NCBI RefSeq assembly: GCF_020564935.1
Contig: NZ_JAJCXB010000022.1
Coordinates: forward strand, 49,428 to 113,427
Length of the DNA stretch: 64,000 nucleotides
Direction of reading: 5' to 3'
DNA from: Streptomyces pinistramenti
GTDB lineage: Bacteria > Actinomycetota > Actinomycetes > Streptomycetales > Streptomycetaceae
Part shown: piece by piece, positions 45,341 through 54,002 of the stretch
How the letters are laid out: the number at the start of each line of letters is the position of its first letter
Numbering within the stretch: position 1 is the first letter of the stretch
Program-made: the position numbers and the translations under genes
Notes under the pieces: model-generated
Told to the model about the DNA's origin: nothing
What the model saw: only the letters and a program-made list of their open reading frames with translations
Databases searched by the model: none

Positions 45341-45874
45341 ATGCCCGTCAGCCAGCTCGCCTTCCGTTCCGCCACCGCTGCCGACATTCCCGGGCTCGTC
45401 GAGCTGATCGAGTCGGCGTACCGCGGCGACGCGAGCCGGGCCGGCTGGACCACCGAGGCGGACCTGCTGGAGGGGCAGCGCACCGACCCCGACGGCGTGG
45501 CGCGCGTGGTGCGGCAGGAAGGCAGCCGTCTGCTGATCGCCGAACGCGACGGTGCCCTGATCGCCTGCTGCCAGCTCGAACACCGCGGCGACCACGCCTA
45601 CTTCGGGATGTTCGCGGTGCGTCCCTCGCTCCAGGGCGGCGGCCTGGGCAAGGTGATCATCGCCGAGGCGGAGCGCGTCGCGCGGGCCGACTGGGGCGTG
45701 CGCGAGATGCGGATGACCGTCATCCGGCAGCGCGAGGAACTGATCGCCTGGTACGAGCGCCGCGGCTACCGGCGCACCGGCGAGCTGAGCCCGTTCCCTT
45801 ACGGCGACGAGCGGTTCGGCATCCCGCAGCGCGACGACCTGGCGTTCGAGCTGCTGGTCAAGCCGCTCGGCTGA
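45341..45874 (+). CDS. GNAT-family N-acetyltransferase
   Basis: 177 residues. The acetyl-CoA site is visible as FAVRPSLQGGGLGKVIIAEAER (Q/RxxGxG/A). AFRSATAADIPGLVELIESAYRG at the start and YERRGYRRTGEL near the end are standard GNAT parts. The acceptor is unknown. It stands alone between two divergent or convergent genes; AGAGGA lies 10 bases before the ATG. Confidence 0.87.
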   Translation: MPVSQLAFRSATAADIPGLVELIESAYRGDASRAGWTTEADLLEGQRTDPDGVARVVRQEGSRLLIAERDGALIACCQLEHRGDHAYFGMFAVRPSLQGGGLGKVIIAEAERVARADWGVREMRMTVIRQREELIAWYERRGYRRTGELSPFPYGDERFGIPQRDDLAFELLVKPLG

Positions 45875-45877
45875 GTC

Positions 45878-45915
45878 CGCGGGCCGGGGCGCGTCCGGGT
45901 CGGTGGCCCCGCGGT
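45878..45915. terminator. Possible bidirectional terminator
   Basis: CCGCGGGCC (45878-45886) can pair with GGCCCCGCGG (45906-45915) with one bulged base. It lies between the convergent acetyltransferase and ABC importer genes. The stem is imperfect. Confidence 0.4.
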
Positions 45916-45926
45916 AACCCCTCCCG

Positions 45927-46730
45927 CTACAACCGCCCCGCCTGGATGATCCGTTGCAGGAACTGCCGGGTGCGGTCCTCGCGCGGCGCGCCGAAGAGCT
46001 GTTCCGGAGCGCCGCGTTCCAGGATCACCCCGCCGTCCAGGAAGCAGACCTGATCGGCGACTTCGCGGGCGAAGCCCATCTCGTGGGTCGCCAGCACCAT
46101 CGTCATCCCCTGCTCCTTGAGGTCGCGGACGACGGCCAGGACCTCGCCCACGAGTTCCGGGTCGAGCGCCGCGGTGATCTCGTCGAGCAGCAGCAGCCGG
46201 GGACGGCAGGCCAGCGCCCGGACGAGGGCGACGCGCTGCTGCTGGCCGCCGCTGAGCCGGTCCGGATACGCGCGGGCCCGATCGCCGAGCCCCAGCCGCT
46301 CCAGCAGCTCGTGCGCCCGCGCCGCGGCCTCGGCGCGCGGCATCCGGTGCACCCGGCGCGGGGCCAGCGTGATGTTGTCCAGCACGGTCATGTGCGGGAA
46401 CAGGTTGTACGCCTGGAAGACCACGCCGATCCTGCGGCGCACGGCGTCCACATCGGCCCGGGGGTCGGTGATCTCGTCGCCGTCCAGGTAGATCGCGCCG
46501 TCGTCGATCTCCTCCAGCAGGTTCGCGCAGCGCAGCAGCGTCGACTTGCCGGAACCGGAGGCTCCGATCAGCGCGGTGACGGTGTGCGGCGCGACCTCCA
46601 GGTCCACGTCCCGCAGCACGACCGACTCCCGCCCGTACGTCTTGCGGACCGCCTCAAGACGCAGCACCGGAGCCGTCCCGGCGGCCCCCTCCTCCTCGTT
46701 GGTCCCGGCCGTCTCCACGGTCCCGCTCAT
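45927..46730 (-). CDS. Polar amino-acid ABC importer, ATPase subunit
   Basis: 267 residues. It has Walker A GASGSGKST, the Q-loop VFQAYNLFPHMTVLDNI, signature LSGGQQQR, Walker B LLLLDEITAALDPE, and H-loop LATHEMGFAREV. FNLFPH-type Q-loops mark the GlnQ/HisP group that imports polar amino acids. The N-terminal 22 residues are an acidic extension. The ATG overlaps the permease stop (ATGA). Confidence 0.93.
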   Translation of the reverse strand: MSGTVETAGTNEEEGAAGTAPVLRLEAVRKTYGRESVVLRDVDLEVAPHTVTALIGASGSGKSTLLRCANLLEEIDDGAIYLDGDEITDPRADVDAVRRRIGVVFQAYNLFPHMTVLDNITLAPRRVHRMPRAEAAARAHELLERLGLGDRARAYPDRLSGGQQQRVALVRALACRPRLLLLDEITAALDPELVGEVLAVVRDLKEQGMTMVLATHEMGFAREVADQVCFLDGGVILERGAPEQLFGAPREDRTRQFLQRIIQAGRL

Positions 46731-47635
46731 ACGGCCCCTCCCTGGGCGCGGCGCCGGTCCATCCGGGCCGTCACCCAGTCCGTCAGCCGCGTCATCGGGA
46801 TCGTCAGGGCGACGAAAACCAGCCCGGCGACCACGTACGGCGTGTAGTTGAAGTCCTTGCCCGCGATGATCTGCGCCGCGTACACGGCGTCCACCGCGCC
46901 CGCGATCGACACCAGACCGGTGTCCTTCTGCAACGACACCAGGTCGTTCAGCAGCGGCGGCACCACCCGCCGCACCGCCTGCGGCAGCACGACGAAGCGC
47001 AGCGCCTGGCCGCTGGAGAGCCCCAGGGAGCGCGCCGCGGCCCGCTGCGAGGGATGGACCGACTCGATGCCGGCCCGGAAGACCTCGGACACATACGCCG
47101 AGTACGTCAGCACCAGCGCCGAGCCGCCGAGCACCACCGGATCGGTGGTGACCCCCTGGAGCCGCAGCGCGGGGACGCCGAAGACCACCATCAACAGGCA
47201 GATGATCAGCGGCAGTCCGCGGAAGAAGTCGGTGTACGCGGCCGCCAGGGCGCGCAGCGGGAAGAACACCGGCCCGCGCAGGGTGCGCGCCACCGCCAGC
47301 AACAGTCCGATCACCAGCACCGCGGCCCCGCACACCACCAGCAGCCGCAGGTTCAGCAGCAGCCCCTCCAGCACCTTGGGCAGCGCCTGGCGCGCGTAGT
47401 CGGCGCTGAAGAACGTCTCGCGGGTGCGCGGCCAGCCGGGGGAGCGGGTGATGACGAGGAAGAGGACGACGGCCGTGACGAGAGTGCTGAGCGCGGCGAC
47501 GGTGGCGGCACGGCGGGCGCGGACCCGCCGGAAGCGCTCGCGCGCAAGCCGCCGCTGCGACGGCACGTACCCGTCGTCGGCCGCACCGGAAGCAGCGGGC
47601 CGCTCACTCTTCAACAGCCCCTTGCCGGACGTCAC
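46727..47635 (-). CDS. Polar amino-acid ABC importer, permease subunit
   Basis: 302 residues. After a cytoplasmic N-terminal tail (about 40 residues, Arg-rich), five to six spans follow. RGLPLIICLLMVVFGVP and the EAA-like loop IESVHPSQRAAARSLGLSSGQALRFVVLPQAVRRVVPPLLN are diagnostic of the HisM/GlnP family. QKDTGLVSI closes the signature. It forms one membrane component with the ATPase gene downstream. The GTG start overlaps the binding-protein stop (GTGA). Confidence 0.92.
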   Translation of the reverse strand: MTSGKGLLKSERPAASGAADDGYVPSQRRLARERFRRVRARRAATVAALSTLVTAVVLFLVITRSPGWPRTRETFFSADYARQALPKVLEGLLLNLRLLVVCGAAVLVIGLLLAVARTLRGPVFFPLRALAAAYTDFFRGLPLIICLLMVVFGVPALRLQGVTTDPVVLGGSALVLTYSAYVSEVFRAGIESVHPSQRAAARSLGLSSGQALRFVVLPQAVRRVVPPLLNDLVSLQKDTGLVSIAGAVDAVYAAQIIAGKDFNYTPYVVAGLVFVALTIPMTRLTDWVTARMDRRRAQGGAV

Positions 47636-48510
47636 TTGAGTACCGGGACGTGGGTGGCGTCGGCCAGCCACTTCTTCTCCAGGGCGGCGAGGGTGCCGTC
47701 CTTGCGCAGCGCGTCCACCGCGGCCGTCACACAGCCGGTGAGCCGGCTTTCCCTGTCGAGGACGAGCCCGAACTGCTCCTTGCCCTCGCCGGTGACCGGG
47801 AACTGGCCGACGATCCTGGCGTCCTTCACCTCGGCCGAGGTGATGTGGAAGGCGGTCGGCAGATCGATCACGATCGCGTCGACCTGCCCGTTCTTCAGCG
47901 CCGACTTGGCGAAGTCGTTCTTCTGGTAGACGGCGGGCCGATGGCTGGGCCGGATGCGGTCGTTGATGATGTCGAGACTGGTGGTGCCGACCTGCGCGCC
48001 GAGCCGCGCCCCCTTGAGGTCCGCGATGCTCTTGGCGTCCGCGGTCTTCGCGCCCTTGAGCGCCACGATCGCCTGCCGTACGTGGTAGTAGCCGGAGGAG
48101 AAGGCGACGGCCTGCTTGCGCGCGGCGCTTATCGAGATCTGGTTGATGTCGAAGTCGAACTTCTTCTCGCCGGGCGCAAAGGCGTTGTTGAACGGCACGG
48201 TCTGCCAGGCCACCGCGTCCTTGGCGTAGCCGAGCTTCCCGGCGACCGCGTACGCCACCGCCGACTCGAAGCCCTTGCCGCTCGCCGGCTCGTCGTCGGC
48301 GAACCACGGCGCGTACGCGGGCTTGTCGGTGCCGACGGTGAGTTTCCCGGCCGCGACGGTGGCCGGCTTGCCGCGGTCGCAGCTCTGCTTGCCCTGCCCG
48401 GCGGCGTGCGGACCGCCCAAGGACGCGTCCTGCGGGGCGCAGCCGACGGCGCCGAGCAGCACGGCGGCGGCACAAGAAGCGAGATATACGGGACGGTTGG
48501 CGAGGCGCAT
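47632..48510 (-). CDS. Polar amino-acid ABC importer, substrate-binding lipoprotein
   Basis: 292 residues. The lipobox LLGAVGC puts the acylated Cys at residue 24. The mature part is a family-3 solute-binding fold: LTVGTDKPAYAPWFADDEPASGKGFE, YAVAGKLGY, DFDINQISISAARKQAVAFSSGYYHV, IADLKGARLGAQVGTTS, VDAIVIDLPTA, and LRKDGTLAALEKKWL. It captures an amino acid outside the membrane for the two downstream subunits. The three genes form one tightly overlapped operon. Confidence 0.92.
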   Translation of the reverse strand: MRLANRPVYLASCAAAVLLGAVGCAPQDASLGGPHAAGQGKQSCDRGKPATVAAGKLTVGTDKPAYAPWFADDEPASGKGFESAVAYAVAGKLGYAKDAVAWQTVPFNNAFAPGEKKFDFDINQISISAARKQAVAFSSGYYHVRQAIVALKGAKTADAKSIADLKGARLGAQVGTTSLDIINDRIRPSHRPAVYQKNDFAKSALKNGQVDAIVIDLPTAFHITSAEVKDARIVGQFPVTGEGKEQFGLVLDRESRLTGCVTAAVDALRKDGTLAALEKKWLADATHVPVLK

Positions 48511-48635
48511 GGCGGGAGAGTGGCAGTGCGCGGGGCCATCTGTCGAGATCACCGGCGGAATCGTCCGCATGCTGGAAGGACGTTGCACGCCCGTGAACTG
48601 CGGGTTTCGCCACGGCCCGGCAGGCGCGCCGCGCC

Positions 48636-49319
48636 TCACGCCGTGAAGCGCACCGCCCGCCGGATCTCCGGCCGGTCGGTCACCACGCCGTCGAGGCCGA
48701 GCCCGCGCGCGATGCGCAGCTGATCGTGGGTGTTGACGGTCCAGGCCAGAACCTTGAGCTGCGCGGCGTGGGCGCGTTCGACGAGTTCGATGGTGAGGCG
48801 GCGGATGTTCAGTGACAGCATCGTGGCGCCCACGGCCAGCGCGCGGTCCACCACGTCGGCGCCGTACCGGTCGGCGACCAGCGCGGTCCGCACCCCCGGC
48901 AGCAGCGAGCGGATCGCCGCCAGCGCCTCGTCGTGGAAGGAGATCACCTCGACCCGGCCGGTCAGATCGCGCGCCCGCAGCACCTCGGCCAGCGCCTGCG
49001 CCGCCGCCACATCCTTGATCTCCGCCTGGAGCGGCGCCCCGACCGCCTCCACGACCTCCTCGAAGACCGGGATCCGCTCGCCCCGCCCGGCATCCAGCTC
49101 GCGCAGCTCGGCCAGCGTCCGCTCGCGGATCGGGCCGGTGCCGTCGGTCGTCCGGCGCACATCCGCGTCGTGCATCACCACGAGCGCGCCGTCCTTGCTC
49201 AGATGCAGGTCGAGTTCGATGACGTCGAGGCCCTCGCGCTCGGCCCGCACGAACGAACGCAGGGTGTTCTCCGGCTCCACGCCCATCATTCCGCGGTGTC
49301 CGATGGTGAGAAGGGACAA
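48636..49319 (-). CDS. Glycerophosphodiester phosphodiesterase (GDPD family)
   Basis: 227 residues. The catalytic motifs are HRGMMGVEPENTLRSF (metal Glu and His), ELDLHLSKDGALVVMHDADVRRTTDGTG (Glu-Asp and His), and a late LAWTVNT and GVVTDRP. It hydrolyses glycerophosphodiesters to glycerol-3-phosphate and alcohol. No signal peptide is present, so it appears cytosolic. The TTG start (49317-49319) fits the family's N-terminus SLLTIGHRG and has GAGG upstream. Confidence 0.9.
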   Translation of the reverse strand: MSLLTIGHRGMMGVEPENTLRSFVRAEREGLDVIELDLHLSKDGALVVMHDADVRRTTDGTGPIRERTLAELRELDAGRGERIPVFEEVVEAVGAPLQAEIKDVAAAQALAEVLRARDLTGRVEVISFHDEALAAIRSLLPGVRTALVADRYGADVVDRALAVGATMLSLNIRRLTIELVERAHAAQLKVLAWTVNTHDQLRIARGLGLDGVVTDRPEIRRAVRFTA

Positions 49320-49903
49320 GGCTGCCTCGTTTCTGTCGGCTCGGTACTGCTGGGATTCGGTGGTGCTGCGGGTACTGCGGTGCGCCGGCGCCGCCGCGGC
49401 ACCGCGGTGCGCCTGCGGCGGTCACCGCCGCGGCGCAGGGTGTACGCCACGACTGTCGGCACAAAGCCGTACGAAATGGCGCACAGCCTAACGGGCCACG
49501 CCCCGGCCGACCGCCCGCCGGAGCGCACCTGCGCTCCGTCCGGTACGCGTACCCGCCGCATCCGGAATCAGACCGGAGGCAACGGAGCGGACAGGGGCGG
49601 CACGGGTGTTCACGGGGGCTCCCTTCCCGGAGGCGGCGGCGCGCGGGGGCGCGCACGCTGGTATCTGTCCGCGCGGAAGGCCCGTGAACCGGCTCACTCG
49701 TGCGTGGGCGAGTCCTCCACGGGCTGACGGGGCCGCCTCGGGAGCGGTCCGGGCCGAGCACCGCCCAGCCGGTCGGCGGCGGCTGCGGCACCGCGTCCTG
49801 TCGCGGACCGCGCTGTTGCTCCCTTGCTTCTTCGAAACCTGACACCCAGTCATACGCCAGATGAAAACGAGGAGTTCACCGCAGCGCAACCCCGGGGGGA
49901 GAC

Positions 49904-50152
49904 ACGAAGTTCTCCGCCACCTTCGAGGCGCAGCCGGCCGATCCGACGGCCGCACGCGAGCGCCGGCTCTTCCACAACAGCGCCGACCACGCCTACGGCA
50001 CCGCGGACGACGCCGTCGCGTACGCGGAGCGGCTGCGGGCGGCCGGAGCCGACGAGGTCATGTGCCTGATCCGAAGGGGCACGGTGCTCCAGGGGGCGTG
50101 CCTGGGGGCATCCGTCAAGTGGGGCGAGCGCGTCATCCCGGCGCTTCACCGG
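49904..50152 (+). pseudogene. Internally deleted luciferase-like (LLM) flavin monooxygenase remnant
   Basis: After a good ribosome site (GGGGGGAG) the reading frame begins ACG-AAG-TTC where an ATG would be expected, giving (M/T)KFSATFEAQPADPT. This resembles the N-terminal strand of LLM flavin oxidoreductases (KFSLIYEAQ-like). After about 25 residues it jumps to what looks like the C-terminal end of the same family: YGTADDAVAYAERLRAAGADE, then VMCLIRRGTV and WGERVIPAL. About 250 central residues would be missing. Lost start codon plus internal deletion make a pseudogene. The family assignment is by memory of the pattern. Confidence 0.55.
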
Positions 50153-50565
50153 GGCCCACGCGGATGCCCCGCGCCCCGGCACGGAGGGCCCCGCCCGACC
50201 ACCCCGGCGGCGCCCCCGCGCTCGCCCTTCGGGCCCGGCCCACCCGGTGCCGGATCCGGCCATGAACGTTTACTCGTCCGCGGACCGTGCGGACGGTCGG
50301 CGGCAGGCCCGGATCGCGTGATCATCACGGGCCACGCCGCTGGTGGCGGGGCCGCGTACTCGACGCCGGTCGGCAGGACGCCCGGGTTTCGGCGACAACG
50401 GCACATCTCCCCGGCATGTTTTACGGCTTCCCGCCCCGCCGAGGCGCCGGAGGAAGACCCGAGCAGCCTGGGCCGGACTGTCAGAACGTATCGCCGAAAC
50501 CCGAACGGGCAGGAAAAATGTTCGTGACCATGGGGTGCTGACAGAATAATTTTCAGATCACCCTC

Positions 50566-50594
50566 TTGAGCGAAAGAACCTGGCTGGTTACCGT
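50566..50594 (+). promoter_or_regulatory. Candidate promoter of DUF6421 operon
   Basis: TTGAGC (50566-50571), 17-bp spacer, TACCGT (50589-50594). The spacing is right for the principal sigma factor. It lies 36 bp before the DUF6421 ATG, in a locally AT-rich stretch (ACAGAATAATTTTCAG just upstream). Confidence 0.4.
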
Positions 50595-50629
50595 GGCTTC
50601 ACCACACGATCTACCGCCGGAGGGCAGTC

Positions 50630-52027
50630 ATGACGGAAATCCTTTCGCCCGTGGATGCTCGGGGGAGTGCCGGGACCGCGGACCGCGTGGTCGACCACCC
50701 GGCGTGGCCGGTGCTCAAGGACGCGGTCGAGACTCTCCGCCCCTGGCAGGCCAAGGACGGTTCCATCGACCTGGCCGCCGAGGGCGCGCCGCCCGCCGCC
50801 GCGGTCCGCCAGGAGGTCGACCGCGTGATCGCGGCTCTCGGGGAGCTGGCCCCGCTGCTGCCGCACAACGCCGCCTACCACGAAGCGCTCGCCGCCGACC
50901 TGCTCCGCTGGGCCGCCGGCGGCTACGGCGTACCGGACTTCCTCGACTCGCTGCTCGCCTTCCAGCCCGCCGAGCAGCGCGCCGACGGCCTCCAGCACCT
51001 CGTGCTCTTCCCCATGTACACGCAGAACGGCAATCCGGACCGCAACTTCGAAGCGGTCGTGCTGCGCATGGTCTGGCCGGACTGGCTCGCCCACCTGGAG
51101 CGCACCCGCTACGACAACGCCCTGTTCTGCGGCATCACCTTCGAGGACTTCACCGCGGGCTACGACACCAACTCCGCGGTCCTCTTCCCGGAGACCATCG
51201 CCGTGCGCGAGGCCCCCGAGCGGTTCACCTGGGGCGGCATCTTCTGCGACCGCGAAGCCGCCCGCTTCCGCCGGGTCGCCGACGCCGCGATCGAGACGCT
51301 GGGCATCGGCATCCCGCAGGAATTCCGCGACATGCTCGGCGACCAGGAACGCTGCCAGCAGGCATTCGTGCTCTGGGACCTGGTCCACGACCGCACCCAC
51401 AGCCACGGCGACCTGCCGTTCGACCCGTTCATGATCAAGCAGCGGCAGCCGTTCTGGATGTACGGCCTGGAGGAGCTGCGCTGCGACCTCACCGCCTTCC
51501 GTGAGGCCGTGAAACTGGAGGCCGAGGGCTACGGCCAGGCGCGCGACGTGCAGTACGCGGTGATCTTCGACCGGATGTTCCGCTTCCCCGTCACCGGTGA
51601 GCGGGTCCGCAACTATGACGGCCTCGGCGGCCAACTGCTCTTCGCGTACCTCCACAAGCACGACGTCGTACGCTGGACGGACAACACACTCCACATCGAC
51701 TGGGAGCGGGCGCCGAAGGTCACCAACCAGCTGTGCGGCGAGATCGAGAAGCTCTACCGCGACGGCATCGACCGGCCCAAGCTGGTCCACTGGCTCGCCG
51801 CCTACGACCTCGTCTCGGCCTACCTCGCACCGCACCCGGGTTCGGTCTGGGCGAAGGGCCCAGGCGCCCTGGACCTGGACAAGCCGCCGCGCAAGCTCGT
51901 GGACGACGTCCTTCCCGACGAGTTCCCGCTCAGCATGTTCTACGAAGCACTTGCCAAGAAGCTCCGCACGGTGATCGCCTCCACCAAGGGCATCACGGCC
52001 GGGCGCGAAGCGCTGGCGGCGGCGTGA
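50630..52027 (+). CDS. DUF6421 family protein
   Basis: 465 residues, no signal peptide and no membrane span. Conserved-looking blocks include LFPMYTQNGNPDRNFEAVVLRMVWPDWL, a His-rich HDRTHSHGDLPFDPF that could bind a metal, YDGLGGQLLFAYLHKHDVVRWTDN and the C-terminal LSMFYEALAKKLR. Its function is not established. It precedes an SDR and a threonine-aldolase-like gene with short gaps, so the three are likely an operon. GGAGGG lies 7 bases before the ATG. Confidence 0.85.
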   Translation: MTEILSPVDARGSAGTADRVVDHPAWPVLKDAVETLRPWQAKDGSIDLAAEGAPPAAAVRQEVDRVIAALGELAPLLPHNAAYHEALAADLLRWAAGGYGVPDFLDSLLAFQPAEQRADGLQHLVLFPMYTQNGNPDRNFEAVVLRMVWPDWLAHLERTRYDNALFCGITFEDFTAGYDTNSAVLFPETIAVREAPERFTWGGIFCDREAARFRRVADAAIETLGIGIPQEFRDMLGDQERCQQAFVLWDLVHDRTHSHGDLPFDPFMIKQRQPFWMYGLEELRCDLTAFREAVKLEAEGYGQARDVQYAVIFDRMFRFPVTGERVRNYDGLGGQLLFAYLHKHDVVRWTDNTLHIDWERAPKVTNQLCGEIEKLYRDGIDRPKLVHWLAAYDLVSAYLAPHPGSVWAKGPGALDLDKPPRKLVDDVLPDEFPLSMFYEALAKKLRTVIASTKGITAGREALAAA

Positions 52028-52083
52028 GGGCCGGCCGGGACACCGGACGGAAGGCCGTCCAGGAGAATGAGGAGGCGACGGAG

Positions 52084-52845
52084 ATGACTACTTCGACGGG
52101 CGGCCAGGGGCCACTGGAAGGCGCCGTCATCGCGGTGGCGGGCGCGGCGGGCCCCGCCGGACGGGCCACCCTGCTGCGGCTGGCCGATGCCGGCGCCACC
52201 GTCGTCGGAGCCGACGCGGACGCCGCGCGGCTGGCCGAAGCGGTCGACGCGGCCCGCTACGCGCACGGCGGCGCCAAGGTCATCGGCGACACCGTCGACC
52301 TCCTCGATCTCGATCAGACCCGCGAATGGGCTGACCGCACCGAGAAGGAATTCGGCCGGATCGACGGCCTGGTGCACCTGGTGGGCGGCTGGCGCGGCGC
52401 GAAGAGCTTCGCGGGGGCCGACCTCGGGGACTGGGACCTGCTGCACAACCTCCTCATCCGAACGGTCCAGCACACCTCCCTTGCCTTCCACGAGGGCCTC
52501 GAACGCAGCGGCAACGGCCGCTACCTGCTGACCAGCGCGGCCGGCGCCGGCAAGCCCACGGCGGGCAACGCCGCCTACGCGGCCGCGAAGGCGGCGGCCG
52601 AGGCGTGGACGCTGGCGCTCGCCGACGCGTTCCACAAGTCGGGGGGCGAGGAGGGGCCGCGCGCCGCGGCTGCGATCCTGGTCGTCAAGGCGCTCGTCAA
52701 CGACCAGATGCGCGCCGAGCGACCGAACGCCAAGTTCGCGGGCTTCACGGACGTCACGGAGCTGGCCGAAGCCATCGCCGGGGTCTGGAGCCGGCCCGCA
52801 CGGGAAGTGAATGGAAAGCGTCTGTGGCTGACCCCCGAGCCGTGA
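52084..52845 (+). CDS. SDR-family oxidoreductase
   Basis: 253 residues. The Rossmann loop is a variant, AVAGAAGPAGRATL, in place of TGxxxGIG. The rest is standard SDR: LVHLVGGWRGAKSF, SAAGAGKPTAGNAAYAAAKAAAEAW with the Tyr-Lys pair, and a C-terminal VNGKRLWLTPEP. The Ser of the catalytic triad could be in LLTSAAGAG. Substrate unknown. It overlaps the aldolase gene at its stop (GTGA). Confidence 0.86.
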   Translation: MTTSTGGQGPLEGAVIAVAGAAGPAGRATLLRLADAGATVVGADADAARLAEAVDAARYAHGGAKVIGDTVDLLDLDQTREWADRTEKEFGRIDGLVHLVGGWRGAKSFAGADLGDWDLLHNLLIRTVQHTSLAFHEGLERSGNGRYLLTSAAGAGKPTAGNAAYAAAKAAAEAWTLALADAFHKSGGEEGPRAAAAILVVKALVNDQMRAERPNAKFAGFTDVTELAEAIAGVWSRPAREVNGKRLWLTPEP

Positions 52846-53912
52846 GCACCGACAAAACCGATGCCAGGCAGCACCACGACCCCCAGGTACGCGGCTTCGC
52901 CAGCGACAACTACGCGGGTGCCCACCCCGAGGTTCTGACGGCGCTCGCCCTCGCCAACGGCGGCCACCAGATCGCGTACGGCGAGGACGACTACACCGCC
53001 CACCTCCAGCGGATCATCCGCAGCCACTTCGGGCAGCGCGCCGAGGCGTTCCCGGTCTTCAACGGCACCGGCGCCAACGTCGTCGCGCTCCAGTCGGTCA
53101 CCGACCGCTGGGGCGCGGTGATCGCCGCCCAGACGGCACACATCAACGTCGACGAATGCGGCGCCCCCGAGCGGGTCGGCGGCCTCAAGCTGCTCACCGT
53201 GCCGACCGACGACGGCAAGCTCACCCCCGAACTGATCGACCGCGAGGCGTACGGCTGGGACGACGAGCACCGGGCCATGCCGCAGGTCGTCTCGATCACC
53301 CAGAGCACCGAACTGGGCACCCTCTACACGCCCGACGAGGTCCGGGCGATCTGCGAACACGCCCATGAGCGCGGGATGGTGGTGCATCTCGACGGCTCGC
53401 GGATAGCCAATGCCGCGGCTTCCCTGGACGTCCCGATGCGGACGTTCACCAACGCCGCGGGGGTGGACATCCTCTCCCTCGGCGGCACGAAGAACGGCGC
53501 CGTCTTCGGCGAGGCCGTCGTCGTCCTCAACCCCGACGCGGTGCGCGCGATGAAGCATCTGCGCAAGCTGTCCATGCAGCTGGCCTCCAAGATGCGTTTC
53601 GTGTCCGTGCAGTTGGAGGCGCTGCTCGCCAAGGACCTGTGGCTGCGCAACGCCCGGCACGCCAACACCATGGCGCAGCGCCTGGCGGCCGGCGTACGCG
53701 CGATCGACGGCGTGGAGATCCTCTACCCCGTCCAGTCGAACGCGGTCTTCGCGCGGCTGCCGCACGACGTCAGCGAACGGCTCCAGAAGCGCTACCGCTT
53801 CTACTTCTGGGACGAGGCGGCCGGCGATGTCCGCTGGATGTGCGCGTTCGACACCGCGGAGGAGGACGTCGACGGCTTCCTCACCGCACTCCGAGAAGAG
53901 ATCGCCCGCTGA
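52842..53912 (+). CDS. ltaE: Low-specificity L-threonine aldolase (PLP-dependent)
   Basis: 356 residues. A fold-type I PLP enzyme: FASDNYAGAHPEVLTAL, AYGEDDYTAHL, FNGTGANVVAL, the PLP Asp in VVHLDGSRIANAA and the Schiff-base Lys in DILSLGGTKNGAVFGEAVV. It cleaves L-threonine or allo-threonine to glycine and acetaldehyde. The start at 52842 uses the GTGA overlap; a GTG at 52824 with GGAAAG upstream is an alternative. A terminator at 53947 ends the operon. Confidence 0.9.
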   Translation: MSTDKTDARQHHDPQVRGFASDNYAGAHPEVLTALALANGGHQIAYGEDDYTAHLQRIIRSHFGQRAEAFPVFNGTGANVVALQSVTDRWGAVIAAQTAHINVDECGAPERVGGLKLLTVPTDDGKLTPELIDREAYGWDDEHRAMPQVVSITQSTELGTLYTPDEVRAICEHAHERGMVVHLDGSRIANAAASLDVPMRTFTNAAGVDILSLGGTKNGAVFGEAVVVLNPDAVRAMKHLRKLSMQLASKMRFVSVQLEALLAKDLWLRNARHANTMAQRLAAGVRAIDGVEILYPVQSNAVFARLPHDVSERLQKRYRFYFWDEAAGDVRWMCAFDTAEEDVDGFLTALREEIAR

Positions 53913-53946
53913 GACGCCCCTAGCCGAATGACCACTGAATGACTAT

Positions 53947-53983
53947 GCGCCCGACCGGAAATCCATTGACCCCGGTCGGGCGC
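53947..53983 (+). terminator. Hairpin terminator after the aldolase gene
   Basis: A perfect 12-bp stem (GCGCCCGACCGG at 53947-53958, complement at 53972-53983) with a 13-nt loop, 35 bp past the stop codon. Confidence 0.75.
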
Positions 53984-54002
53984 CTCGTTACGCTCGCGGC
54001 GC

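Larger units (their letters stand above)
49320..50629. other. Long non-coding region with a decayed gene
   Basis: 1.3 kb without an intact gene. Bases 49330-49450 are rich in GC palindromes of no clear pattern. A luciferase-like monooxygenase remnant occupies 49904-50152. Bases 50153-50527 are open in the same frame but read as Pro/Gly/Arg-rich, non-conserved residues. A candidate promoter for the DUF6421 gene lies at 50566-50594. Confidence 0.55.

Noticed and set aside
50153..50527. The open frame after the LLM remnant as a gene
   Set aside because: Same frame as the remnant but the residues are Pro/Gly/Arg-rich and show no fold. Read-through noise.
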